From Plectrocnemia conspersa (Eukaryota > Arthropoda > Insecta > Trichoptera > Polycentropodidae): a stretch of DNA of 64,000 bases. Made by a program: the position numbers and the translations under genes. Under the pieces are notes generated by a model. It was not told the DNA's origin, made no database searches, and saw nothing but the letters and a program-made list of their open reading frames with translations. Within the stretch, counting starts at the first letter, position 1, and every line of letters begins with the position of its first letter. This document shows, piece by piece, positions 11,096-22,989 of the stretch. The DNA lies in contig VTFK01000004.1 of the NCBI GenBank assembly GCA_009617715.1, positions 1,178,001 through 1,242,000 of the forward strand, written 5' to 3'.

Positions 11096-11570
11096 TTGTG
11101 ATTCGTTTTTAAAAGCCCCGGGCGTAACGCCGCTTTGGCATTAATCACTATCAAATTCCAATTACGTCAACCTCTCACAATGCCCAATGGCAAATCCCGA
11201 CCCAAAAAAAATAAAACTCCTATTAAACAACAATTTCGCTCATAATTCCTAACTTACCCCTAAGACGATACGATATTTTTTATTATTCTATTAGATTTTA
11301 TTATTATTATTTCCAGCATTTCGCTCCTCACACCTGCGTCAGTTAGTCGTGTTCCCTTTGATAGGATTACTGGCACAGTTCCATTTCGACTAGGGCCAAC
11401 TTTTCAGAAAAATATGTTAGCCAGTTGACAAATTCAGTTTGCAGTGTGTTGCTCGACTAACTCGCTACCATTGTGAGCGATGTCCTGTCCGCTTGACAGG
11501 TTAACAATATTTGCCGCTTCCTTTTTCTACTCCGACAATGAAAAGATGGAGTATTTCGATGAACGGATCG
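11095..11570. other. GC-elevated island with acceptor-like site and short open frame
   Basis: This higher-G+C block contains TTATTTCCAG ending at about 11316. After it, one phase stays open for some 37 codons (ISLLTPASVSRVPFDR...) before TGA. A second phase is open for about 24 codons, and no good donor follows. Low stop density in a G+C-rich island explains this adequately, so it is listed as possible regulatory DNA rather than as an exon. Confidence 0.3.
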
Positions 11571-11799
11571 TTTCCGTCATGGTTGTTAATCATTTGGAAA
11601 TATATCGTGATATAGCCTTCTTTCATATATTTTGTATAGATATCCAATAAAATAAAAAATCTATATACGGTTAGTATTTTAATTTAGTCTAATAAATAAA
11701 ATAATTATTTTGACTCGATCAAAATTGTATAATAGTATTTAAAATTATTTAAAGCTATTGCTAACCTTCGTAAGATATAATAACTACTATAAAAATGTC

Positions 11800-12330
11800 G
11801 GATCAAAATATTTCCGATCATCCTGTATAATAAAACACAAATCGCTCCATCTGAGAGCAGATATGCGACGCTTATGTCGCGCAATCGAAATTCTTCGCTC
11901 AGACAATATATATGGAAAACTATGAGTTTTCCGAGAAAACGCGACGCGTGCCAACGATGAAAATCACTATCGCGGTGGCGGTGGAGGGGTGTCGAGTGCT
12001 CTATAACCTCCAGTTATGGTTCGGAATGATTGATGAAGCGAAATAAAAACGTCAAAAGTGCACTTTTGCGGATGCACCTATTGTTGCAGTGATACCGGCG
12101 GGCACACATTCCAGAGCTTCCCAACATAAATTTTTATTCATTTTTCGCCGTCGTTTTTGTTAGAACTGGGGAATGATTAACAAGCAGGGCGAGCGTTGAT
12201 CCGCGCAATGGCATATTTCATTGGTGTATTGTTGAAAAAAGGATGTAGACGGTGATAAATCTCTTTTGCGTGTAAAGTGTCGGGACATGATCTATTTAAA
12301 TAATGGGTTGTATGGTACAGGGTCATAGAA
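11800..12330. other. GC-elevated island with a 16-bp palindrome
   Basis: This CpG-rich block carries CAAAAGTGCACTTTTG at 12053-12068, a perfect palindrome, 16 bases after an Exd/Pbx-like ATGATTGATG. It also has a GGTGGCGGTGGAGGGGTG purine-rich run near 11970. There is no coding structure. Candidate regulatory DNA. Confidence 0.35.
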
Positions 12331-13070
12331 ACGCGAGATAAAACTATTAGGGTTTAAAGCATTATTTTTTAAAATATGAGAGATTCAAGTGTCACTAGTT
12401 TGTCCGAGTATATTGTGATGTTAACATTGCTTAACACTTTGTAATCCAAAAATGTTGACCCATGTCCAAAAAATATTTTTCTTCAATATTAAACCTTTCT
12501 ATAATTAATTTTAGAAGGTAAATTCTATATTTATAATAGTATTATAATAATTTAAAAAATATGAAATATTTTTTTAAAATCATATTAACCTATTTATTTA
12601 TTTATTTTAAATTTTATTTTTATTGAAATTTATAATTTATTCAAAATATTAATTAAAGAAATGTACAAATATTATTCTTATTAGATTATAAAAGTTTATT
12701 ATTTATAAGAATTGTTTGATTAAATATTTATTTTATTTTATTTTATATAGTTAATTTGATTATTTAGTTTTCAAATTAATTTTATTTATAGTACTATAAA
12801 TTTTTAAGATATCATTTAAAATAACTTGAAAAAATGTCCATACGTTATGGATATAGGAGCTGCCAGTAAAAAACAGATGTCCAATACGCGTGGACAAAGG
12901 ACTCCAAAGGGTTAACACTTTATATTTATAACAAAATATGTTGTCAATTTTTATGGTTTTATAAAACCTATTAAGCTATGGTTATTGATGATAGTGTTTT
13001 GATATTATATTTTTATACGTTGATCAAGGATTTATTATAATAATATTTATATGAGGTTCTAAAGTATATT
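12330..13070. other. A/T-rich stretch, no feature seen
   Basis: This is A/T-rich sequence with TTTATTTATTTATTT-like runs near 12593-12608. I see no frame or repeat match. Confidence 0.45.
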
Positions 13071-13074
13071 GAGA

Positions 13075-13239
13075 ATGAATCAAAGATCAATAATAAATCT
13101 AAATTGCTTCAATAATTATGCCACGAATGCACTTGATTCTGGCACACAGTTCGATGTTATATTTAAAGATTTCGAAGTAAACCATAAATTTATTTTGGCA
13201 AAGCTAGCTGATGTGTTGTCGAAAGTGAGTTCCGAATGA
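13075..13239 (+). pseudogene. BTB/POZ-like N-terminal fragment, 54 codons
   Basis: ATG at 13075 opens a frame of 54 codons ending in TGA at 13237-13239. Its C-terminal half reads FDVIFKDFEVNHKFILAKLA. That matches the conserved start of BTB/POZ domains (xDVxFxV...xxxHKxILAxxSxVF): the DV, the His-Lys and the ILA are in register. The usual SxVFxxMF helix that should follow is absent. GTGAGT at 13225-13230 could be a splice donor right after LADVLSK. It is either a truncated BTB pseudogene or a first exon whose partner lies outside. There is no clear promoter or acceptor upstream. The resemblance is by eye. Confidence 0.4.
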
Positions 13240-14420
13240 AACTTGTTGGCAGGAAGTTTAATGCTCGCCCACCTTGCACTGCAAAAGACAATTACATATA
13301 TTGAATGAGTAATTGCATTTGTTGATTTCCGTCAGCTTTTATTTTTCGTTGAGTGCGACCATCAAATATTTTTAACAAGTTGACACTTGTTGTTTTGGAT
13401 AATAGCGCAATGTCCTTTGCTAATATATTTTATGCTAAGCCCTTGGAAGGAATGACCAATAGTTATAAAATACATAACAATAGCACAGAAATTTTCTCTT
13501 CGTATCATAAAACTGATAAAGTGTATTGTTTTTGAAAGAGAAAGCAATTACGAATGATACAAATATTTGCAAAACATATGTTTACAGTTAAGTGCTTAGA
13601 AAGTTTTAAAGAACAATAATAAAAGCGCTGTTATTTGCTTTAAAAATATTTTTATTGAGACATTTAAATAATTTTTCTTTATCATAAATAAAATATATTT
13701 TTTGTATAAAATTTCTTTAAATATAGGCAATTAAAAATATTCATAAAATAAAACAGTAGCAAAATTATTGATTTTTATGATAATCATAATAGACAATATT
13801 TTTTCTATCGATTTTTAATATAGATTTTTGAATCATTGTGACGAAGTATAATACAAGCAAAATATTTTTGCATCACATTAATGGCATTGCGATTAATCAC
13901 CTCGATATTTAACTTAGGGTTTAAAAATCTAAAAGTATTTTAAATAATCATAACTGTCCTGACCTTTCTGTCAAGAGCGTTTTTAATATTAATAAAACAT
14001 TATTAGTATTATTCATTTATATTGTCACGCACAATTTGTATGTATTAGTTTTTTTCTTGGGTGTGTCTGTAAGGCTTAGGCGTCTCTAAAACGGGTTTAA
14101 CTTTAAATACTTAACATCCAACTGAGCAGAAGGTTGCGAAGAAAGAAGCGGTGGCTTTTATCGATTGTAATGATCTAAAGTTGGGCTAGCTTTCTTTAGG
14201 TCGAAGTTCGTATAATTTTTTTTTCAAAAAATGCAATGGAACAATTTTTACTAATGGTTTTAAACCTATGATTTTAATACCTCTCATACAATTATAAATG
14301 TACTTGAAAAAGCTATTCAATCATATCCCCTGAATTGGAAAGTCACGTTCGCCGTTTTGACTCATTGCTTTTGCAGATAGTAAAATACAAAAAATAAAAT
14401 AACCCCTGTATAAACAAAAT
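13240..14420. other. A/T-rich stretch, no feature seen
   Basis: Frames on both strands at 13353-13547 overlap each other and show no domain. The rest is A/T-rich, with a moderately G+C-richer patch near 14040-14210. Nothing is supportable. Confidence 0.4.
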
Positions 14421-14870
14421 GGAAAAAAAAAATATGAAACAAAATCGCACCACCGCGAATTTAACAAGTCCATCACTCTGTGTTATGTAGTAGTCGCTTG
14501 TGTGTTTTTTAAACCAAAAAGTGTGTTATGTCCGAGCACATCGCGGACGAAACTGCTACACATAAATTTTAATTAAAACCAGGATCGACCTATTTCACTT
14601 TTTGAACGAACGTGCTTTACAGAATCGTTTCGAGTCTATGTGCGCGTGTATTCTGGTTCGTTTGCAAGCAACAGCGTTTTTTTCCGACTGCGCATTCGTT
14701 TCGCAATCGTATTTCATATTTGAATGCGAATTCAGCCAAGTCGATCGCATTACTGCACACACACGCTGGACGGAATGTGTAATATGAAGTGTCCATAAAT
14801 TTGGGTGGACTCTGAAGTGGCGTTTAATTTGTGGATCCTCTGAATGTTTGGTTTGAATAAAATAAACCTC
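14420..14870. other. GC-elevated island, candidate regulatory DNA
   Basis: This CpG-bearing block has TTTTAATTAAAA, repeated TGTGTTATGT (near 14480 and 14522) and a CACACACACGC run near 14755. The 61-codon plus-strand frame inside has no recognisable domain and no splice signals at its edges. Confidence 0.3.
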
Positions 14871-14951
14871 TTATATCAACTAGTGAAATTGGGGAAATGT
14901 GCTTTGGGAACTACACATAAATTATTATTTATCTAAAACATGAGTTAAATA

Positions 14952-15055
14952 TTTTTCTGGTAGTAACGAGGGCTTTTGTGTGGTCTCATCCTATACGCTA
15001 TTGTCTTATTTCATTGTTAATAGATTAACATTTTGGTCACAGTAAATAAACGCGA
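14952..15055 (+). repeat. Dispersed repeat family 1, copy 2
   Basis: Same family and orientation as 803-910. The shared blocks TAACGAGGGCTTTTGTGTGG and GTCACAG are in the same order and spacing, with a few indels. Confidence 0.75.
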
Positions 15056-15059
15056 GTTT

Positions 15060-16130
15060 TAATTAAGCCTTGAAAAATCCAATGGTAATTGATAAACTCG
15101 AAGCAATATCATACCATAATAATGAATAATTAATATTGCAAATTTAAAAAAGTAGAAATATAAAAATAACTTAATTGTACATACTTTGCAGAACTTTTAC
15201 CATGCAGGTATTTAGACTTAGATATGTAATTAAATAATTAGAGTGATATTATAAAAGTCCCTCAGAAACAAAAAATGTAGATTTTTAAAAACAGTATATT
15301 TATTTTTTGTGAAAAATTTAAAAGAACTCTACAGTAAATGGAGCATATTTAAATTCATTTAATTGCAGTTTTAAAATAAAACTAATTATAATGAAACAAT
15401 TTTATAAATTAGTATATGTTCTTAAAAATGATTTTGACTAAACTTTTCTTTGAAATTTAATTTAATTTTTTATAAATATTCACATATTTTTAATTAAATA
15501 TAAAGTAAAAGTAAAGTTAACAACGTGAACATTAATATTTAATTAATTGATACAAAATTAAATAATGTAAGCGTAAATTAAATTACACAAAATCATATCT
15601 TAAAAATACATTATATTTTATTTAATCATAGTGATGTTTTAAAAGCATTTAACAACTTAAAATAAACATTTGGTTTACAATTTAAATAAATTTATAGAAA
15701 CTTTTGTATATAAAGCAAATTTTAATTATTAAAAATGTAGTTAAAAAATTTAGAATTTTATATTTAATTGAAAAAAAATCAGTCAATTAATACAATTCTT
15801 TCTTATATAACTTTTACGTTTAATTTATTTTATGATAGTTCCATATATATCATTATGATAAAAATCTCTATCAATTCACAGATAAATACAATAATATGAA
15901 TTTATCTTGGTAAGATTATTATTAAAGACAACAAGAACCATATAAATCTAAGTACGATCTACATAAGACGATCATGTATTTTAAAGAAGTAGTTATTTTT
16001 CATTACATAATTACGTATAAATATATTTTTACTTATAAAAAGATCCATTAGAATATGCAAATTACAATAAATCTAAGATTAAATATTTAATCTTGACTAA
16101 TGTACCAAAATACCCATTTCGATCCAAATA
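15060..16130. other. A/T-rich stretch, no feature seen
   Basis: Very A/T-rich, with TTTAAA/AATTAA runs and no G+C island, open frame or repeat match visible. Confidence 0.5.
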
Positions 16131-16620
16131 GATTACCCGTAAAACTCAATTTATGTCGGGAATCATATTCGATTAGTCAAAATCCTGATAGTAACCCAAT
16201 TCATGATTATGTTCCCTCTCAAATTATACCCACACATTGCTAAATAACGCGCATAAACATTGTTTGCATTAGACGATCTATTAGAGGCAGGAATAGATTA
16301 TCTTTATTTAAGAGCTATGTTTATAACCCACATTTTGCGCCAGATTAATGAAATTTGTTTGTTATTCAAATATGATGTGAATGTTTTTAAATTTAATTTT
16401 TACCTATATCGTAGTGTGTGTTGCATTGGCGACGAGATCAGTGTGGTACAGTGGCTGGACATTATTTATAGTTGGCGGAAGCGGCTAAGCAATAATTCAA
16501 AGTGACCCGTGAATAGGACAGCGATACACGCATGGATGTATGTGTGTAAATGGGATTAGTGAACGATACACGAATGATAGAGTATCACCGGATGGTCCAG
16601 ATTGAATTTACCATCTAATG
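16130..16620. other. Moderately GC-elevated island
   Basis: G+C is slightly raised. The 81-codon plus-strand frame at 16260-16505 contains runs of aromatic and aliphatic residues typical of translated A/T-rich DNA, with no domain. Candidate regulatory DNA at best. Confidence 0.22.
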
Positions 16621-17159
16621 CCATATTTATATTTATTATTAATTTTTATCATTAGATATTATAAAAAATGGTAGAACTGTGGCATTATTATTAATAATAA
16701 TTTTTCTCTTCATCTTTTATTTTTTTAAATTAATCAGACTAGCAGATATTAAACAGATTAATTTATAATATCAGTGTATCAAAAAGCTAGATGACTACTG
16801 TCTTGTACTTTAAGCGCGTCGCTTAAAAATGCCCCGGAATCTTGAAGCTAGATTTTTTAAATAGAAGGATTGTTCATGTTACCCTTTAAAAGTAAAATAA
16901 TATGCTTTTCAATAAATTTTCGGGTTCATGACGCTTGTGTTTCTAATTTGAATGTAATAGTTGACACAAAAATTATTATAAATTTATCTTAGTATTGTGT
17001 AAGATGTTGTCACCATAACACATTACATACTCCTGAAACAAAGCAATGCATTATTTGAATTATATAATATTATCAATATATGTATGTACGTAAATCACAA
17101 TATGTACACGCGTGAGACATTAATATTTTCATTACGTTTTCAATATAAATACAGACTAA

Positions 17160-17330
17160 TTTAATAAATAAATCAATCAGTCCCTAGAACTATAGGATCA
17201 TACAGTCGTGTTACTCGCGGAGCATCCCTACTCTTCTCGCTGTTTCATAACGCCCGTGCATCAGAGACACGGCGCAATAATATTTATGAGCGACTTATAA
17301 CATAAAGTCCATAATATGAAGGCGCAGAAG
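17160..17330. other. Short GC-elevated island
   Basis: This short CpG-containing stretch (TCGTGTTACTCGCGGAGC and following) sits in A/T-rich flanks. There is no coding frame or repeat match. The flanks on both sides show nothing further. Confidence 0.25.
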
Positions 17331-17959
17331 TAGAGAAACATATATCAAACGAACTTTTTCATATAGATATTTATAATAAATCAGTTTTGCGTTTTTTTAA
17401 TCATTTGTGAATATTTTTCTTTGTAAAATTTTTAAATTAAATATTCTGATTAATGATTATCTAAACTAAACCTAAGTGCTATAAAGGCCGTGAATCACTT
17501 ATTGATTATGAAAGTAAAAAGCAACTTATGTAGTAGCACGTGTTATATTGTAACGAAAGATTTGCAACAAATTATAGAATAATTAAGAGCTATCTAAAAT
17601 CATCCGTTTTCATAAACATTTTTTTAAAATCTGTTTACAATTATAACGAGTGTTTATTTTATAAATATTACAGAAATTTAAACATATATTTACAATTAAA
17701 ATAGATTATGATTCAGTGGATAACATTTTCTAAATTTATTTAAAGTACTTGATAAATACTTTCTAACCAACTTGTACCGTATTAGCAACACAGTATGAAT
17801 AAACAAGATTTCGTGCGTGTATATAAGGGTCCAATTTAAAAATTTACGATCCCAATAAAACTGACGGACCACTTATTTGCCAGAAATGGTCTAAAGTAGT
17901 TCGTACTTACTACTAATAAAAATGTTTCGTCGAATATCCCCAATTCGATTTTTCCACTG

Positions 17960-18300
17960 TACAAATTCACTCCTGATAATTATTAGAGCAGAAAGCGATA
18001 ATTGAATGTCCTTTTTTCGTCAGCAGACCGAAAAAAAAAAAGTATTACAATAGCACTACAGAAAAGGGTAGCAGAATACAGTGTTTCAAATGCACCAGTC
18101 ATGGACACGGGGCAAAAAAGCTGCGCTGGGAATTTCGCGAATCAAGGGCTCGAATAAAGGGTTGGAGCCTCTAAGGGCTGGAGGGCAAAAAGCCAACTTG
18201 GTGTAATTTATATTTGCGGTGTGTTGTTGTTTTTGCCTGTGTTGAATTGGTAAAAAGGCTTCTTTATCGCAAAGCGATTTGACGTAGATAGCCAGCAGTG
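17960..18300. other. GC-elevated island upstream of a retrotransposon relic
   Basis: G+C-richer DNA with AAGGGCTCGAATAAAGGGTT and TCTAAGGGCTGGAGGGC, which share an AAGGGCT-type word. No open frame. It ends just before the Jockey-like fragment. Confidence 0.25.
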
Positions 18301-18369
18301 CTAATGATCTAAAGGTAAAAACTTAATATTATCTTTGGGATATAAAATTATTAATAAAAAGTTTGGTTT

Positions 18370-18835
18370 TTGCAAAAATCACTCGAAAACATATTAACTT
18401 AATAGTTTGACTAATTTTAATATGAAAAAGAGTACTGGACTTTTAATGTGAGATATAGAAAAAGCTTTTAACACAGTATGGCATGATGGTTTGAAACGCA
18501 AACTATACAAAAATAAAAGCCCTGACTATCTTCCATGCTAAATACGTATATTTCTGAAAATTAAAAGCAATATTATTGCACTAATTAACGATTAATCTAA
18601 ACCCGTAAAATTCCAGCTGGAGCTCCTCAGGAAAGTTTGCTAGAGCCGTTTCTCTTTATCTTAAAAACGAACGTCTTGCATGCGTATAGTAGCACTCAAC
18701 AGATACAGCACTTTATTTTATATAAGTACTTTTTTGTAAGCTCAGCTTTATATTTTAAAAACTGGCTTACAGCAAGAATGATGGGAACCTTAAATTCTTG
18801 GTCAAGGTTTATTTTGTTGTATTAGAAATTTCAAT
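18370..18835 (+). mobile_element. Jockey-like non-LTR retrotransposon fragment 2
   Basis: The plus strand reads TGLLM*DIEKAFNTVWHDGL at about 18433-18492, the Jockey RT motif with a single stop. After a frameshift it reads PAGAPQGSLLEPFLFILKT (the frame opening near 18620), matching the conserved PAGVPQGSVLSPxLF block. Order and spacing agree with a reverse transcriptase palm domain. The catalytic YADD block is not recognisable. The first bases (TTGCAAAAATCACTCGAAAA) match the start of the fragment at 9785, so both come from one family. Confidence 0.82.
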
Positions 18836-18894
18836 TATATCTGCTTCTAATTTTAAGCTTACCGAGCCTACGGGGAGTTTGTCGATGTTAATTA

Positions 18895-19345
18895 TTAGGC
18901 CATTTTTTTAACATTTTTATTTACAAACTCTAGGGATCTTTGAAGGTGTCAACGGTCCGTGTCATCAGCATAACGAATATTTTTTTGTGTTTTCTCGCCG
19001 ATTTTTTTCCTTTTTGCGCCTCTGGTGCTTTTTCGCATATGGTTTCGGAGAATAAATTAAAAATAGTTAAAAAAACACATCATTGTCTGACACCTCTCTG
19101 TATTGGAATATGATTTGTTTGATCTCTTACTGTATCTCTGTCATCTAGCCCGATAGAAATTAGGGCACTTTTAAGACAATCATGCTTTACGCGATCGAAT
19201 GCATTTTTAAAATATATAAGAGAACAAGTTTTCGCTTCGTAATATCTCTAAAGTAGCGTTTGCATTCAGAATAGTGCTTTTCGTGTATCTAGGCCGTTCC
19301 GAGTGTTTTCAGCAAGTAACTTATTAAGCTGTCAAGTCTGAAGTC
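18895..19345 (-). mobile_element. Non-LTR retrotransposon RT fragment, second clade, copy 1
   Basis: Read on the minus strand, it gives AFDRVKHDCLKSALISIGLD at about 19205-19145, then IPIQRGVRQ near 19095, then NIRYADDTD near 18985-18960 and LQRSLEFVNKNVKK. This order (FDRVxHxxL, RGVRQGCxxSPxLF, RYADDT) is that of the RT palm, including the intact YADD catalytic box. Stops and frameshifts interrupt it. It is head-to-head against the Jockey-like fragment to its left and is clearly a different lineage from it. Confidence 0.82.
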
Positions 19346-19429
19346 ATATACAAAAATAGATAAAATATAGTATCTTACGTGTTAACTTACTAACACCTAT
19401 ATCTAGAAATAAACCCACAAAACCAGTTG

Positions 19430-19830
19430 GCTCCGTTGATGGCCATAATCGTATAAAGCACTGCAATTCACATTCCAGAGCCCACTATACTGCTATCCTT
19501 GGTCAGACGGCATTGTCCTTTTCCTACGATACAAACGACGAAGCACAATCCTTGCGGGTGCATTTAATGGGACTCTACTGTGCTCGAGCGCGGGGCGTTT
19601 ATCAGGGGGCCCGCCGGGGACCGATTCGTTTTGTGCTCCCGGTTTTGCGGCCCAGCGCGGATGATGCATGTGGGCCGCAGAACGCGCCCAAGACAAATGC
19701 AGCTGGCGAATGCATTATTTCAATTTGCACAGAATTTGCATGCGGGCCACGAGAATCTGAGCACACAAATACGCCCCTCGTTTGACACACATCTCCCTTG
19801 TTTTTAAGATCATAAAATTGCGAGAAGAAA
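19430..19830. other. Strongly GC-elevated island
   Basis: Among the highest G+C here, with GGGGGCCCGCCGGGGACC near 19602-19622 and two GCATGYGGGCC words about 70 bases apart (near 19666 and 19739). Several overlapping frames on both strands are open, as expected from stop-poor composition, and none shows a domain. It could be a CpG-rich regulatory element or an unrecognised transposon piece. Confidence 0.35.
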
Positions 19831-20690
19831 TATAGAGAAGTGCTTTCAAGAATAAGAGCTTAGTTTATTTATGATCATGGCGATAGTGTTTTATTTTAAT
19901 TTTTCAAGCGTTGGCTATTTTAATTTGTTATATTGTGGACTACTACAACTTTAGCGAGCATAAGTGCAACTCAGATTTTATAGTTCTTGATCAGCAAAAA
20001 TATTTTCTTTTAAAATTATTTTATTAAAATTGTGATGAACACGCTACCTTTGGTTATACCAAGAACACAGTATTCTTGGGTTTTAAATTAAATTTGCACA
20101 CATAGTTTATAAAGTAAAAATAATATTTAAGCATAAAGTCAGTAATTGGTATTCATGAGTTATTTCTTTAATTTTGCCATATTTTACTACAAACTACTAA
20201 ATATTTTGGTAAGAAATTTATTATTAAAATAAAATTAAATGGTTTCATAGTTTTAGAATCGTAGCTCTAAGCAGCTGGGTAACGGAATTATCAAGAGAAA
20301 AACATTGTGATTCGAGAGCGTTGTTTTAAGCCAAATGTCTTTTGTCTGCTCTTGAACGTTCTGCATACACCCAGAGCAACTTTGTTTAGTAAAAATGCTT
20401 TTAAAAATATATACCACATCTTTTGCACAGAATATCTGGCTGCATAGATACATTTATTTAATTATTTTCCATCTGCATTAATTTAATTAAAATTCCTTAT
20501 TTTATTAATATATTATATGTAAAAGGGATAGAATAAACTTTTTATTTTTTAATGTAGTTCATAAACCACCTGTATAATTAAAAAAAATTTAAAAAGGGAA
20601 TAATTTTTAAGACGGTTTTAAGCTACATATTTTTTTGTCAAGCATTTTCTTTTTTTTTTAATTCTGTTTTATTTGGATTTAATTGTAAGC
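19830..20690. other. A/T-rich stretch, no feature seen
   Basis: Mostly A/T-rich, with a modest G+C rise near 20255-20440. No supportable gene or repeat. Confidence 0.4.
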
Positions 20691-21070
20691 CTTTGATACA
20701 TTTTGAATTTAACTCAATCCAATGATTTTTAAGGTCATCAACGGTCTTAGTAAATATTGCCGTGTCATCAGCATAACTCATGTTGTTAATTGTCCACCAC
20801 TGAACTTAATTTATTTTTATTAAAAATATAATACATCTTTCTGTTTTGACACATCTCTCTATTGAAAGATTTTTTGTTTCTTCTTATTCAATGTTGTAGC
20901 TAATTGATTTTAGTACAGATTTAAAAAAAGTCATCTTGTCCGAGTATAATGCAAAATATTTGAACGGCTTATTATCTGCGTATTTTTTATGTGAATCATT
21001 TGTTTTATTTATTTTTTTTACCAGAAAATGTGCATATTTTTTTATTAAATTATGTTGTCCTTCTGGCAAT
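20690..21070 (-). mobile_element. Non-LTR retrotransposon RT fragment, second clade, copy 2
   Basis: The minus strand gives SDKMTFFKSVLKSIS (about 20945-20900), then LSIERCVKTERCII, then MSYADDTAIFTKTVDDLKN (about 20785-20730), continuing HWIELNSKCIKGLQL. This is colinear with the fragment at 18895-19345: the SVLKSIS/SALISIG, IERCV/IQRGV and YADDT blocks are in the same order. The C-terminal part is open over about 40 codons; the N-terminal part is frameshifted. Confidence 0.8.
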
Positions 21071-22080
21071 AAAATAGCAATAGGAGCTGAAAAGTATATT
21101 TAGTCCAACTTTACTCGTTACTTGTGAGTGGTCAATTTATAATACTTTTTAAATAATTAAAAAACTCTTTCACATATACCAATAACCTATTATTTTAATA
21201 TCACTATACACATTTATATTGTTTCAAAAGCTCTATTGAAATTTAAGAACTGCTCCAATGATCTTATTTGTATCCTTGGCCACCAACCAATCAGTCTCTA
21301 AATAAATTGATTAACAAACTATTTATGTTAATATTAAATTTATGAAAATTTAATTTTGAATTGATAGTAAATATTATATATAAATAAAACCCTTAAATAG
21401 TATACTATGTGTATTATAAAATGTCTTAAATCGCATCATGTTTTATTAAAAAAATAATGATTTTCATAGGTGAAATACATATAGAAATATTTTGTAGAGC
21501 TAATATTACTGTTAGCTTTTTAAATATATATAATATTAGTTATTTATAACATTATAAAATAAATTTATATTTTTACAATGCTCGGATATTAACCTATAGA
21601 TATTTGTAGTAGTTGCCTATTTCTATACATTCTATGAATAGCCATTTTACGTATGATCTAATGTGCTAAATCCATCCGCATTTTATATACACAGAACGTA
21701 TCTGTATGGTTCACGCTGCATAGTGATGAATGTCTTAATTTATGATCAATTATTGAAATAAGTACAGATAAAACATATTGTAGATAAATATTTATTTATT
21801 CACTGATATATCTAAATGTAATCAATCTTCGACTCATAAACATTCTATATTTTATTTGGGTAATAAATGAATCGTTAGACATGAGAGCATTTTTTATCAA
21901 TATATGCGTGTATTTTTTTATGTATGTATTGTAGCTAAAATAATAATATAATTATAATTGCTTTAAATTTATAAATATAAAATAAAATTATATGATTATT
22001 GTTTGACCATAAATAATTAAAATGATTTAAGATCTGTTTATGCTAAAATATCTATTGGCTTATATGAATTTTTTTTTTTT
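21070..22080. other. A/T-rich stretch, no feature seen
   Basis: Extremely A/T-rich DNA with no open frame, island or repeat match recognised. Confidence 0.5.
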
Positions 22081-22480
22081 TTGAGCACATAAGTGGTTTT
22101 GGAGATGGGAACTTATAATTCTGGCTCACCCTGTGTGTCAACAATATAGGATATGATAAATCTGAGAAGTGCCCTATCGCGAATATCCTTGTTTGTCTTT
22201 GGCCGGTTTTAAATTCCATCGCCTTCTTCATCCCTCGTTCGGATTGTGTTTACCTTTTAAACTTTCCAATTGAACGTTATTAATTATAGAGAAAATCGCT
22301 TTTCGGAGGTAAATCAAATTTCAGAAATATGATCGCCCAAGTTTAAATTGATACTTTGCGAATATTTTGTTTACGTATTTTTTGCTCATCGTTTTTTTTT
22401 CTGTACAACGAAATTCATCAGTTGTTATCGCGCCACTTAATAAAATGGTTGAAAAGTTCGCTGAGCTTGTAAAATTATCA
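22080..22480. other. GC-elevated island, candidate regulatory DNA
   Basis: G+C is raised, with no frame longer than a few tens of codons and no splice structure. It includes TGTCTTTGGCCGG and a TATAGAGAAAATCGC block. No recognised repeat. Confidence 0.25.
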
Positions 22481-22989
22481 TAATTATTCAAAAGTAACAT
22501 AGCTCTGCATATTATTTTTTTTCAGCTTTCAGCAATATATTATGAAATGTACAGATATAATGAGAAATATATTAATCTATATTCCCCAGCGATTTCTTTA
22601 TGGGTTCGAGCGTATTAATTTCTCAGCGTCATGTTTAATTAATTACTTTTTTAATATATTTTTACATCGTTGTATAAATTTGTATGAAAAGTAACAGATT
22701 AAAATAATTTAGTAAATAAAATATATACAAACGTTTTTTTTATGTTGTATATAGTAGTCAAAGCAATTTTTTCTTTGTGTCAAAAACATTTTAAAAAAAA
22801 TATTAATAAAATAAATAATTTACTTTACAATAGCGTGTTAAATGTACTGTAAATGTTTGATGTATTTTTATACATTTACTATCTCTCAGATATCTACGAT
22901 CGTATTTTGCGTGAGTTATTATACAGTTTTCACAATATCATACTAAAAATAAAACTCTTATCAACTAGCATATTCATAAAATCTATGAA

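Noticed and set aside
11317..11430. Open phase after TTTCCAG (ISLLTPASVSRVPFDR...)
   Set aside because: Two phases are open, there is no donor, and no similarity is recognised; explained by island composition.
13353..13547. Opposite-strand open frames of 60 and 61 codons
   Set aside because: They are mirror images over the same DNA with no domain in either; at least one must be chance and nothing supports the other.
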